From: an uncultured Clostridia bacterium
GTDB lineage: Bacteria > Bacillota > Clostridia > Christensenellales > Aristaeellaceae
DNA length: 15,530 nucleotides
Assembly: GCA_947565865.1 (NCBI GenBank)
Contig: CANOHT010000050.1
Coordinates: forward strand, 1-15,530
Reading direction: 5' to 3'
This document shows positions 1-7,638 of this stretch, piece after piece. The notes under the pieces were generated by a model. That model saw nothing but the letters and a program-made list of their open reading frames with translations. It made no database searches and was not told the origin of the DNA. Position 1 is the first letter of the stretch. The number at the start of each line of letters is the position of its first letter. The position numbers and the translations under genes are program-made.

Positions 1-45
1 CCACCGAGATCTACACTCTTTCCCTACACGACGCTCTTCCGATCT
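1..45 (+). other. Illumina P5/TruSeq adapter contamination
   Basis: These bases match the 3' part of the Illumina P5 / TruSeq universal adapter, ending in the diagnostic GCTCTTCCGATCT. This is library sequence, not genome. It marks the physical end of a contig assembled from untrimmed reads, so nothing left of base 46 is biological and the adjoining bases deserve suspicion. Confidence 0.98.
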
Positions 46-123
46 AAGAAAATCTGATAGAGTGAACCGGCGTGCAGTATCCGAAGATGATCTGCACGCC
101 GGTTCACTCTATCAGATTTTCTT
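46..123. repeat. 32-bp perfect inverted repeat abutting the adapter
   Basis: The left arm at 46-77 is the exact reverse complement of 92-123, with a 14-nt loop at 78-91. The left arm starts on the first base after the adapter. The right arm continues into a minus-strand open frame that ends in a Lys/Arg-rich tail (RGPRKKKKI then stop). That frame has no ATG start between the tRNA terminator and its stop. The likeliest reading is a snap-back library chimera. A natural bidirectional terminator is the alternative, because the right arm is followed by a T-rich run. Confidence 0.7.
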
Positions 124-212
124 TTTCTTACGCGGGCCACGAGGCTTCGATGTTGCCTGCTTCTTCACACCGTTGCGGAAGTAGACGTTCTCATAGCAAT
201 CGAAATAAAAGA

Positions 213-257
213 ATAATCCGAACCCTTCTCCCCCTTGGAAGATCCGGTTCGGATTAT
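213..257 (-). terminator. Rho-independent terminator of tRNA-Leu
   Basis: On the minus strand a 12-bp perfect stem (213-224 paired with 246-257) with a further short inner pairing is followed by a T-rich run (ATTCTTTTATTT). It lies about 8 bases beyond the CCA end of the tRNA-Leu gene, which is where the tRNA transcript should end. Confidence 0.8.
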
Positions 258-264
258 ATTGGTT

Positions 265-352
265 TGGTGCGGGAAACAGGACTTGAACCTGCATGAAGTT
301 AGCCCTCACTAGAACCTGAATCTAGCGCGTCTGCCAATTCCGCCATTCCCGC
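265..352 (-). tRNA. tRNA-Leu, anticodon CAG
   Basis: The reverse complement folds as a class II tRNA of 88 nt including an encoded CCA (265-267). The acceptor arm GCGGGAA pairs with TTCCCGC. The anticodon stem CTAGA/TCTAG encloses loop TTCAGGT, giving anticodon CAG, which reads CTG leucine codons. A long variable arm is present, and the T arm contains GGTTCAAGTCC. It is transcribed divergently from the aconitase gene and is followed by its own terminator. Confidence 0.97.
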
Positions 353-463
353 AGGTAACAGAATAAAGAATACGCCGTTTTTCGCGAAATTCCTGCTGGT
401 CAGACAAAATTTTTATTTTGCGATGGCGGATGGTCTTTTCTGTGTTCTTTCCGCAGCGGATGG

Positions 464-492
464 TTGACGGCGGGGCGGAGAAACGGTATCAT
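464..492 (+). promoter_or_regulatory. Sigma-A promoter of the aconitase gene
   Basis: A -35 TTGACG (464-469) and a -10 TATCAT (487-492) are separated by exactly 17 bases. Transcription would begin near 499, leaving a leader of about 40 bases that contains the AGGAGG ribosome site at 526-531. Confidence 0.75.
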
Positions 493-538
493 GCTTTTGT
501 GTGCACCCGATTAACCTCGATGAACAGGAGGCTTACTC

Positions 539-2470
539 ATGAATTTGACCAACAAGATTCTCGCCGCGCATTTGCTCTCCGGCGAGCTTGTGCCCGGAAC
601 GGAGATTTCCATCCGCATTGACCAAACCCTGACCCAGGATTCCACAGGCACCATGGCGTATCTGCAGTTTGAGGCCATGGGCGTGGAGCGCGTCCGCACC
701 AAGAAGAGCGTGGCCTACATCGACCACAACACCCTGCAGACCGGCTTTGAAAACGCTGATGACCATCAGTACATCCAGTCGGTAGCCAAGAAGCACGGCA
801 TTTACTGCTCTAAGCCGGGCAACGGCATCTGTCATCAGGTGCAGCTGGAGCGCTTCGGCGTGCCGGGCTATACCCTCTTGGGCTCCGATTCACATACGCC
901 CACAGGCGGCGGCATCGGCATGCTGGCGATTGGCGCGGGCGGCCTGGATGTGGCCGTGGCCATGGGCGGCGGCGCGTACTTCCTCTCCTGCCCCAAGGTG
1001 GTGGGCATCAAGCTGACGGGCCGTCTGCCGTATGGCGTAGCCGCCAAGGACATCATCCTGGAGGTGCTGCGTCGGCTGTCGGTAAAGGGCGGCGTGGGCA
1101 AGGTGATGGAATACATCGGTGATGGCGTGGCCACCCTCACCGTGCCCGAGCGCGCCACCATCACCAACATGGGCGCGGAACTGGGCGCGACCACCTCCAT
1201 CTTCCCCTCAGATGAAGTCACCCGGGCGTTCCTGAAGGCCCAGCAGCGTGAGGAGGACTTCGTACCCCTGGCCGCCGATCCCGACGCCACCTATGACGAA
1301 ATGGTGGAAATCGATCTGAACACCCTGACGCCCCTGGTGGCCAAGCCTCACATGCCCGACCTGGTGGAAACCGTCCAACAGTGCGGGCCCATCAAGGTGG
1401 ATCAGGTGTTCATCGGTTCCTGTACCAATTCCTCCTATACGGATATGATGCGGGTGGCCCGGATCCTCAAGGGCAAAACCGTGCACCCCGACGTCAGCCT
1501 GGTCATCGGCCCGGGCTCCAAGCAGGTGCTGACCATGCTGGCCCGCAACGGAGCCCTGGCGGACATGATCGCCGCAGGCGCCCGCATTCTGGAATCCGCC
1601 TGCGGCCCCTGCATCGGCATGGGCCAGGCCCCCAAGAGCAACGCTGTTTCCGTCAGGACGAACAACCGCAACTTCTTCGGCCGCAGCGGCACCAAGTCCG
1701 CCGGAATCTACCTGACCTCCTGCGAAACGGCCGCCGTCACCGCGCTTGCCGGCGTGCTGACGGATCCCCGCTGTCTGGACATTGATCTGGACATTCCTCT
1801 GCCGGAAAGATTCGAGGTGGCGGATAATCTGGTGATCCCGCCGGTGGAAGCGGGGCAGGAGGCCACCGTGGAGGTGGTGCGCGGCCCCAACATCAAGCCC
1901 TTCCCCCTGGGCAAGCCGCTGACAGCGGAGGTCACGGGGCAGGTATTGCTGAAGATGGAGGACAACATCACCACCGATCACATCGCGCCCTCCGACGCGA
2001 AGCTTCTGCCCTTCCGCTCCAACGTGCCCTACCTGTCCGATTTCTGCCTCACGCCCGTGGATAAGGATTTCCCCGCCCGGGCCAAGGCTGTCGGCGGCGG
2101 CATGCTGGTGGCGGGCAGCAACTACGGCCAAGGCTCCAGCCGCGAGCACGCCGCGCTGGTGCCGCTGTATCTGGGCATCCGCGCCGTGGTGGCCAAGTCC
2201 TTTGCCCGCATTCACCAGGCGAACCTTATCAACAACGGCATCCTGCCTATGACCTTTGCCAATGAAGCGGATTATGACCGCGTTGACCAGGGCGACGAAC
2301 TGGCTCTGCCGAATGTCCGGGCGCTGGTGGAGCAGGGCAGCGAGACCTTCACCCTTCGCAACCTGACCAAGAATGAGGATTACACCGTACTGCTGCCCCT
2401 GACCCGGCGCCAGCGGGGCATGATCCTCTGCGGCGGCCTGCTGAACTACACCCGCGAAACCAGCAAGTAA
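539..2470 (+). CDS. Aconitate hydratase, Aquifex/Clostridia-type
   Basis: Predicted cytosolic [4Fe-4S] enzyme interconverting citrate and isocitrate through cis-aconitate, supplying 2-oxoglutarate for glutamate synthesis. The 643 residues match the short aconitase class found in Aquifex and Clostridia, shorter than the AcnA/IRP1 type of about 890. Visible signatures are the DSHT motif (117-120), the cluster cysteines C295 (GSCTN) and C355/C358 (CGPC), and the C-terminal swivel-domain signature starting GSNYGQGSSREHA (526-538). The ATG at 539 is supported by AGGAGG seven bases upstream. It is monocistronic, with its own promoter and terminator. No citrate synthase or isocitrate dehydrogenase lies next to it here. 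An isopropylmalate dehydratase-like fusion is the alternative, but the length and the swivel signature favour aconitase. Confidence 0.93.
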   Translation: MNLTNKILAAHLLSGELVPGTEISIRIDQTLTQDSTGTMAYLQFEAMGVERVRTKKSVAYIDHNTLQTGFENADDHQYIQSVAKKHGIYCSKPGNGICHQVQLERFGVPGYTLLGSDSHTPTGGGIGMLAIGAGGLDVAVAMGGGAYFLSCPKVVGIKLTGRLPYGVAAKDIILEVLRRLSVKGGVGKVMEYIGDGVATLTVPERATITNMGAELGATTSIFPSDEVTRAFLKAQQREEDFVPLAADPDATYDEMVEIDLNTLTPLVAKPHMPDLVETVQQCGPIKVDQVFIGSCTNSSYTDMMRVARILKGKTVHPDVSLVIGPGSKQVLTMLARNGALADMIAAGARILESACGPCIGMGQAPKSNAVSVRTNNRNFFGRSGTKSAGIYLTSCETAAVTALAGVLTDPRCLDIDLDIPLPERFEVADNLVIPPVEAGQEATVEVVRGPNIKPFPLGKPLTAEVTGQVLLKMEDNITTDHIAPSDAKLLPFRSNVPYLSDFCLTPVDKDFPARAKAVGGGMLVAGSNYGQGSSREHAALVPLYLGIRAVVAKSFARIHQANLINNGILPMTFANEADYDRVDQGDELALPNVRALVEQGSETFTLRNLTKNEDYTVLLPLTRRQRGMILCGGLLNYTRETSK

Positions 2471-2486
2471 GGCATATCCTTCCATC

Positions 2487-2512
2487 AAAAAAGTGGCTTG
2501 CGCCACTTTTTT
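2487..2512. terminator. Bidirectional Rho-independent terminator
   Basis: A perfect 11-bp inverted repeat (2487-2497 with 2502-2512) has a 4-nt TTGC loop and is flanked by A6 and T6. It can therefore terminate both the aconitase transcript and the convergent DUF5605 glycosidase transcript. Confidence 0.93.
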
Positions 2513-2664
2513 GACACTGGAGCAGGCTTCAGCCTGTCTGAGCGTCCCATAGGGATCTTCCCTTGCCGGTTTTCACCCAGGCGGCAAGGAGCCGCCGGCA
2601 TTTTCCAACACTTCCTTGATGCTCCGAACGCTGTCTCGGTTTGGTACGCCGGGACAGCGCCTTT

Positions 2665-4215
2665 TTATGCTTTGGCGGGCGCAGCTCTCCCCTGCCGGGT
2701 GGCCAGAACAGCCATGCCCTCTCGCCCGGGCAGCGAAAGCGTAAAGACGCCCCGGGCGTCCGCCGTCAGGGTTTCCCGGGTCATGGCCCAGGTATCCATG
2801 AGGTCGACGCGGTATCGGCCGCCTTTCGGCAGCGTCAGGGTATCATGGACACAGCAGCGCTGGTCATAATAAATCAGCAGCGCGTCATCGCCGTGACGCC
2901 CCATAAAGCGGCGCTCGTTTTCGGCAAACCGGCGGCGATCCTCCGGGGGCATGGGGGCTATAGCTTCCGCCAAGCTGAGCTTGCCCTCGGCGCGAAGCTC
3001 CGCCACCAGGTCGTCAGGCCAGAGGCCGGGGCAAAGCAGCGCCTTGGTCAGGCTGTCCAGCACCGGCTCCAAGGGGCCGTACTGCTTCAGAAGCTCCAGA
3101 AAAACTTCTCTCAGGAAGGCGATGCGCGGAACGCTTTCCCCCCGGAGGACGCCGCCCTGAGCCCACCAGACAGGCTCGCCGTCCGTCGGGAAGAAGGTCT
3201 CGCCGTGGGTGCAGTACCCGCCGCAGGTGCAGGCACGCCAGAATCGGGCGGTCAGCTCCCTTCCGGATAGGCATCCCCAAGCTTCGGGCAGGGTACCCTC
3301 GTAGCAGCACTCGTCCAGTATAACGGGCTTGCCCGGGAAGCGCGCCTTCCACTCCGGCATCAGACTGGCGGTTTTGGCCTGCAGGGATGCGTGGGTAACG
3401 GCCGGCCGGCCGGCATCCCAGAAGGCAAAGCAGTTGTGGTTGGACAGCAGGTGGCGATACGGGTCATGCTCGGCTACAAAGGTCTCGATCTCCTGCCAGT
3501 CCGCCAGGGACTTGGCTCCGCACAGGTCGTATTCGTTCGCCAGGCTCCACCAAAGGCCGGGCATGGCAGCCAGGCGCCGCAGCAGATAGTCCAGATAAAC
3601 CAGATGCTCCTCCTGCCGCATGGACGCGAAGCCCCAGCGGTCATAGGGATGGAAAAGAATCAGGTCAGCCTGAATACCCATGGCCTTGAGCCGCAGAAGA
3701 ATCCTCTCCAGCCTGTCCCAGAACGCAAAGCAGGGGCGGTGAACATCCCAGCGGCCCGCGGCGTCCTTCTCAAAGGGAAAAACGGGCGGCTCGGCGCTGT
3801 TGTAGCTGTAATGCTTGGGGAAGACGCACAGGCGCACCTTGTTAAACGGGCTGGCCGCCAAGGAGCCTAGCGTCTGCTCCACCAGCTCGTCCGGCTGATG
3901 GATCAGCGCGTACACCGTCGTCCCCACGGGGAAAAAGGGGCGGCCTTCACCATCGAAGAAGTGACCGTCCCGGGCACGAATCGGCTGTTCCGGGCCTGTT
4001 TCCACGGTGAAGACGCCCTCCGCCGAAACGCAGCCAGAAACGGTGTAGCGGTAGTCACCGGCAGCGGGGGGCAGTATCCGAACCTTGTACAGGCCGTTGC
4101 CGGCGTAAAACCCCGCAGCCTCCACGCTATGGCCCTCCGTTTCCGCCCGCAGGGTAAGCGTCGCCAGTGCCTGAGAGCCCAACGGCTCTGCGCCAGAGAA
4201 GGTCAATTCCACCAT
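2665..4215 (-). CDS. Glycoside hydrolase-like protein with DUF5060, DUF4038 and DUF5605 domains
   Basis: Probable intracellular glycosidase (516 aa, no signal peptide). Visible order: an N-terminal beta-sandwich (about 1-80, DUF5060-like), a TIM barrel (about 85-400, DUF4038-like, opening with the FPVGTTVYAL stretch), and a C-terminal all-beta DUF5605-like domain ending near residue 516. Candidate acid/base Glu228 lies in the NEYD motif and candidate nucleophile Glu302 in LDECCYEG, as expected for clan GH-A enzymes. Proteins of this architecture usually act on plant cell-wall oligosaccharides; the exact substrate cannot be read from sequence. The frame is open to an ATG at 4278, but a promoter overlaps that start, so I chose the ATG at 4215, preceded by AAAGGCGG. 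The ATG at 4233 is also possible. Confidence 0.85.
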   Translation of the reverse strand: MVELTFSGAEPLGSQALATLTLRAETEGHSVEAAGFYAGNGLYKVRILPPAAGDYRYTVSGCVSAEGVFTVETGPEQPIRARDGHFFDGEGRPFFPVGTTVYALIHQPDELVEQTLGSLAASPFNKVRLCVFPKHYSYNSAEPPVFPFEKDAAGRWDVHRPCFAFWDRLERILLRLKAMGIQADLILFHPYDRWGFASMRQEEHLVYLDYLLRRLAAMPGLWWSLANEYDLCGAKSLADWQEIETFVAEHDPYRHLLSNHNCFAFWDAGRPAVTHASLQAKTASLMPEWKARFPGKPVILDECCYEGTLPEAWGCLSGRELTARFWRACTCGGYCTHGETFFPTDGEPVWWAQGGVLRGESVPRIAFLREVFLELLKQYGPLEPVLDSLTKALLCPGLWPDDLVAELRAEGKLSLAEAIAPMPPEDRRRFAENERRFMGRHGDDALLIYYDQRCCVHDTLTLPKGGRYRVDLMDTWAMTRETLTADARGVFTLSLPGREGMAVLATRQGRAAPAKA

Positions 4216-4248
4216 GCCTGTTCCGCCTTTCATGCTGAAGCTGCCTGT

Positions 4249-4277
4249 ATCATAGCACACCGTCGGCGGTTTTTCCA
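4249..4277 (-). promoter_or_regulatory. Extended -10 promoter of the DUF5605 glycosidase
   Basis: On the minus strand, TGCTATGAT forms an extended -10 (hexamer at plus 4249-4254). It lies 17 bases from a -35-like TGGAAA (4272-4277). It overlaps the upstream in-frame ATG at 4278, which argues that translation starts downstream at 4215. Confidence 0.5.
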
Positions 4278-4279
4278 TA

Positions 4280-4540
4280 GCGGGCCGTCATGTTTTGCCT
4301 GCCAAAGGCGTTGACGGCCATTATCATCGTACCCAGCGCCGCCAGCACCACGCCGATGGCGCGGTTCAGCGTCTTTTCGGAAGCTTTGTTAGCGCAGGTC
4401 AGCAGAATTGTCATATCCGGCATACCGCCGATGGAAAAGCGGCTGACGGCGACTGTGTAGGCCGTGGCCGCCATGATGAAAACGCTGATGCCCCCTCCGA
4501 CACGGGCAAGGCCTTTTTCCGCCCGGCGGATGGCGATTGG
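4280..4540 (-). other. Open stretch with two hydrophobic segments, unrecognised
   Basis: The minus strand keeps an open frame across this interval (within 4250-4663). It encodes two hydrophobic runs, around ISVFIMAATAYTVAV and AIGVVLAALGTMIMAV, which could be membrane helices. There is no convincing start or ribosome site, and its C-terminal end runs into the glycosidase promoter and start. It may be a remnant of a membrane protein or a chance frame in GC-rich DNA. I see no other gene between 4279 and about 4560. Confidence 0.2.
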
Positions 4541-4559
4541 CAGGCATGGCTCGGACAGC

Positions 4560-5238
4560 TCGCCGGGCTTTCCGGCCGTCCGGCGCTGCCCCTCAGGCAA
4601 TCCACGCGCCGTTTTACAGCGCGCTGATCCCGGAAAACGACAAGGCCGACGTAGGGGAGCCATTCAGCCGCAGGCACGGCCGCGGACCCTGGTTGGTGAT
4701 GCCCCCGCTCGACGACCAGGACGATACAGGGACTTCCGCAAATGCAAGCGGTAGAACGACGCTTCCTTCATCCCCTTCCCGGAGTGAGCGAATCGATGCG
4801 GCATCGCCATGGAGCGCAGGGCGATAGCTTCCGCGCGTCCAGCCATAAACGCCCGGGGCGCGTCTGCTGCACCACGGCCATGGAGCTGTGCGAGCCGATT
4901 GACGCCGTCCAGGTGGACAGCGCGGGCATCTGCCGGGATTTCGGCCACGTCAGCCTGATGGGCATTGACCCCCGGGGGACGCTGCGCGTCATGGGCCGTC
5001 GGCTCAAAAATCCCTATGCGGCAGACAATTCCCGTATGCCGGACCATCACATCATGCCCTTCCTGGGCAATACCGCATGGCGCGCCATCGTCCCGGCCCG
5101 GCGCTCACGGAAATAAGCTACCAGGGCGACTTCACCTACGAGATTCACTGCGCCGCCTCACGCATGCCCGGCGAGGAGCCGTACGACATCGCCGCGCCGA
5201 GCTCCGAGGCAGCGCGCTATCTGCTGAACCCGGCGTGA
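4560..5238 (+). pseudogene. Decayed sugar-phosphate isomerase/epimerase (AP-endonuclease 2 fold)
   Basis: The best-preserved part (about 4870-5100) reads AGICRDFGHVSLMGIDP, then AADNSRMPDHHIMPFLGN and W-R-A-I-V-P-A. This is the C-terminal half of xylose-isomerase-like TIM-barrel sugar isomerases (family pattern GICxDxGHxxLxGxD...DN...DDHxxPFxGxIxW). The frame then hits a stop at 5114-5116. The same protein continues in another frame as ALTEISYQGDFTYEIH down to a TGA at 5236, so at least one indel has broken it. Upstream, a fragment reading AIHAPFYSALIPEN near 4600 may be the N-terminal half in yet another frame. No intact start is visible. The left boundary is approximate. It was probably a sugar-metabolism partner of the flanking glycosidases. 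Confidence 0.7.
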
Positions 5239-5250
5239 GTTTTCGGGCCG

Positions 5251-5290
5251 AACAGCCCCCTCTCCATGAAGTGGTGGAGAGGGGGCTGTT
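5251..5290. terminator. Strong 16-bp hairpin terminator between convergent units
   Basis: A perfect 16-bp stem (5251-5266 with 5275-5290) closes an 8-nt loop. It sits just after the isomerase pseudogene stop and just after the minus-strand Big_2 gene stop. The stem is GC-rich with an AACA/TGTT base, but the T-run is short on both sides. It probably served both convergent transcripts. Confidence 0.75.
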
Positions 5291-5309
5291 TGATGTGTCT
5301 GTCAGCGGA

Positions 5310-7379
5310 TTATGGCGCTGTTGGCGGCGGCGTAATCACCGGCAGGGGCGTGGGCGTCGTGCCGATGAAAGCTCCGGAGGTGAATTCCATTTCCACCTGC
5401 CTTCCCTCCCGGATGCTGCGGCTGTATCCCGTATCGGTGCTGTAGCCGGTAATGCGCATCACCACCCGGCCGATGGTCTGCTGGGGCTGCTCAAAGCTGG
5501 AGAAGTAGAATTTGCCGTGCTCGGTGGTGTCGCCCTCGTAGAGGGTATGGGCATAGGAGCCCTTGAAGCGGTTGCTGCCATCGGCACAGCAGACCAGGGG
5601 CGCGCCGTACACGTCGTAGCACTCGATGACATAGTTGAACCGCGTGATGGTCATGTTGCTTTCGTTGAGGACAGCGATTTTGATGCGGTTGTCCTGCAAA
5701 TACAGGTCGGTAACCTTCAGCGCCCGGTCGTAATTGCCGACGTTGATGGTGGCGGTGACGGCGAAGCCGCCATCCTCCGTGACGCCGGTGACGGAGGTGG
5801 CGCCCCAGCGCTGGCCGGTGACGGTGGGCTTGGTGCCGTTGCCGCGGATGGTGGCGATGGAAGGATCAGCGCTGTGCCAGGTCATGCGGCGGTTGCTGGC
5901 GTCAGAGGGCTCCAGCACGGCCCGGACGGAAACGGATTCGTCCACGCCCACCTGCAGGGTATCGTTTTCCAGGTGGACGCCTTCCACCGGCTGCAGGACG
6001 TTGACCTTGATGGTGTCCTTCTTCTTGCTGCCGTCGGCGGCAGTGATGGTAACGGTGGTGCTGCCGCGTTTGACGCCGTAGATCACGCCGTTCGCATCCA
6101 CCGTGGCGACGCGCTCATTGGCGCTCTTGAAGGTGACGGCCTGGTTGGTGGCGTTTTGAGGGCTGACGGACCAGAAAACCTGTCCCTGACTCTGGACGTT
6201 GATGGACACGGCGCTGTCCGCGAAGGCGACCTTCTTCACCAGCTGGTGGACGGCCACGGTGGCGGTGGTGAAAACGGAGGGATCGGTGGCGCTGGCACAG
6301 GTGATGGTGCAGCTGCCGGGGGCCACCGGGGTAATCTGGCCACGGCTGGAAACCTTCGCCACGTTTTCGTCGGAGGAAGTCCAGACGACGCTCTTGTCAT
6401 TGGTGTTCTTGGGCAGGACGGTGGCGGCAAGGGTCTTCTTGCTGCCCATGTTCACGACGATGTCGCTTTCCTTCAGGGTGATGGACTGGGGCTGTTGCCG
6501 CACCGTCACCTTCAAGGACGCGCTGCGCCCGGAGCCGTCCGTTGCCGTGGCCTTGATGGTGGCAACGCCCTTGCTGACGCCCGTAACCCGGCCGAAGGCG
6601 TCCACTGTGGCTACCTTTTCATTGCGGCTTTCCCAGGTGACGGATCGGATGGAGGCGTTCTCGGGGGTGTAGTCGGGCGTCAGGGTGAGCTGTCCGCCCA
6701 CGATGGTGGTTTTCTCGCCGGACAGGCGCAGCTTGGTGACAGGCTGGATGACCAGCAGATGATACTGCCTGGTGATCTCAGGGTTTTGAACGCTGGCAAG
6801 AGTCAGGTCGCATTCACCCACAGCCTTGGGCGTCAGCGTGGCGCCTTTGGCTTGGACGATGGTCTCGTCGGAGGTGGTCAGGCTCACCTTCCGGTCATTG
6901 GCTTCCTTGGGCAGGGCGGAGGCGGTGAGTTTCGTGCTCTTGCCCATGGACAATACCAGCACCGGCAGGGTGACCGGCTCCGCCATCAGCGGCGCGATCC
7001 GGGGATCGTCAGGGGCAAAGAGAGGCAGCTTTTCCTCGCTGACGCTGATTTCCGTGGCGCGCACGGCGACGTTCAGGGTGATGCTGGCCTTATAGGTGCG
7101 CTTCTCCGCTTTCACCTGGGCCGTCAGGGTGACTTTGCCCTTGGCCAGACCGGTAACCACGCCGTCGGCGCTTACCGAGGCGCGGTTGGCGCTGGAAACG
7201 GTATAGGTGACTTCACCCTCCGCCGCGTCGCCTTCGCGATTGAGTACGGGACGCAGGGCATCGCCCACAAAAAGAGTGGTAACGCTCTTGTCGAAGGCGA
7301 AAACAGCCGTTTCCGCCCGTGTCAGGCACGGCAGGCAGGTCAGCGACAGGATCAGGATCAGGGCAATGATTTTCCGCAT
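5310..7379 (-). CDS. Secreted protein with six Big_2 Ig-like repeats
   Basis: Exported 689-aa surface or extracellular protein. Residues 1-22 form a signal peptide (MRKIIALILILSLT..., cleavage after RA). Six Ig-like Big_2 repeats follow at about 25-105, 107-211, 213-293, 297-377, 380-461 and 464-547, each with the pattern V-T-W-x-S-x-(D/N)-E-x-V-A-x-V-(D/S)-x-x-G-x-(V/I)-x-x-V-x-x-G. A separate beta-rich domain spans about 555-670 and the tail is Thr/Pro-rich (TTPTPLPVITPPP). No LPXTG motif, lipobox or S-layer domain is visible, so the attachment mode is unknown. Big_2 domains typically mediate adhesion or act as spacers in cell-wall proteins; the ligand cannot be predicted. AAGGAGG precedes the ATG. 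It is divergent from the GH42 gene, which may mean shared control. Confidence 0.9.
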   Translation of the reverse strand: MRKIIALILILSLTCLPCLTRAETAVFAFDKSVTTLFVGDALRPVLNREGDAAEGEVTYTVSSANRASVSADGVVTGLAKGKVTLTAQVKAEKRTYKASITLNVAVRATEISVSEEKLPLFAPDDPRIAPLMAEPVTLPVLVLSMGKSTKLTASALPKEANDRKVSLTTSDETIVQAKGATLTPKAVGECDLTLASVQNPEITRQYHLLVIQPVTKLRLSGEKTTIVGGQLTLTPDYTPENASIRSVTWESRNEKVATVDAFGRVTGVSKGVATIKATATDGSGRSASLKVTVRQQPQSITLKESDIVVNMGSKKTLAATVLPKNTNDKSVVWTSSDENVAKVSSRGQITPVAPGSCTITCASATDPSVFTTATVAVHQLVKKVAFADSAVSINVQSQGQVFWSVSPQNATNQAVTFKSANERVATVDANGVIYGVKRGSTTVTITAADGSKKKDTIKVNVLQPVEGVHLENDTLQVGVDESVSVRAVLEPSDASNRRMTWHSADPSIATIRGNGTKPTVTGQRWGATSVTGVTEDGGFAVTATINVGNYDRALKVTDLYLQDNRIKIAVLNESNMTITRFNYVIECYDVYGAPLVCCADGSNRFKGSYAHTLYEGDTTEHGKFYFSSFEQPQQTIGRVVMRITGYSTDTGYSRSIREGRQVEMEFTSGAFIGTTPTPLPVITPPPTAP

Positions 7380-7463
7380 GGGAGCCTCCTTCAGCGGGTA
7401 CGTCCTGCTGGGATGTTCTTCCGTCTATCTAACGAACACCATAGCATATTTCTTTCCTACATT

Positions 7464-7491
7464 AGTATATTCCTGACAGGAAAATTTGCAA
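7464..7491 (-). promoter_or_regulatory. Promoter of the Big_2 gene with a palindrome in the spacer
   Basis: On the minus strand a -35 TTGCAA (plus 7486-7491) and a -10 TATACT (plus 7464-7469) are 16 bases apart. The spacer contains the 13-bp palindrome TTCCTGACAGGAA (7470-7482), positioned like a repressor operator. The leader to the ATG at 7379 is about 80 bases. Confidence 0.6.
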
Positions 7492-7561
7492 TACCGTTCG
7501 CTCGATTTTCGTCGAAAAAAGTGATAAAAGCATTCATGAATCGCAAAATGCAGGATTTCTC

Positions 7562-7590
7562 TTTACTTTTTCCTTCAGTTGTGATGAAAT
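7562..7590 (+). promoter_or_regulatory. Possible promoter of the GH42 gene
   Basis: TTTACT (7562-7567) and TGAAAT (7585-7590) are 17 bases apart, each matching four of six consensus positions. Upstream lie two palindromes, TTTTCGTCGAAAA (7506-7518) and ATTCATGAAT (7532-7541). Either could bind a sugar-responsive regulator. The promoter call is weak. Confidence 0.35.
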
Positions 7591-7638
7591 AGAGTCAGCC
7601 CGGCCGTCAGCGTCGGGCACGAAAGGAAGCAGACCGCC

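Noticed and set aside
1208..2506. 432-codon minus-strand open frame
   Set aside because: Antisense of aconitase in GC-rich DNA; no family features.
4965..7592. 875-codon plus-strand open frame
   Set aside because: It is the antisense of the Big_2 gene, rich in Gly/Asp/His, with no ribosome site or domain; the minus strand carries the signal peptide and repeats.
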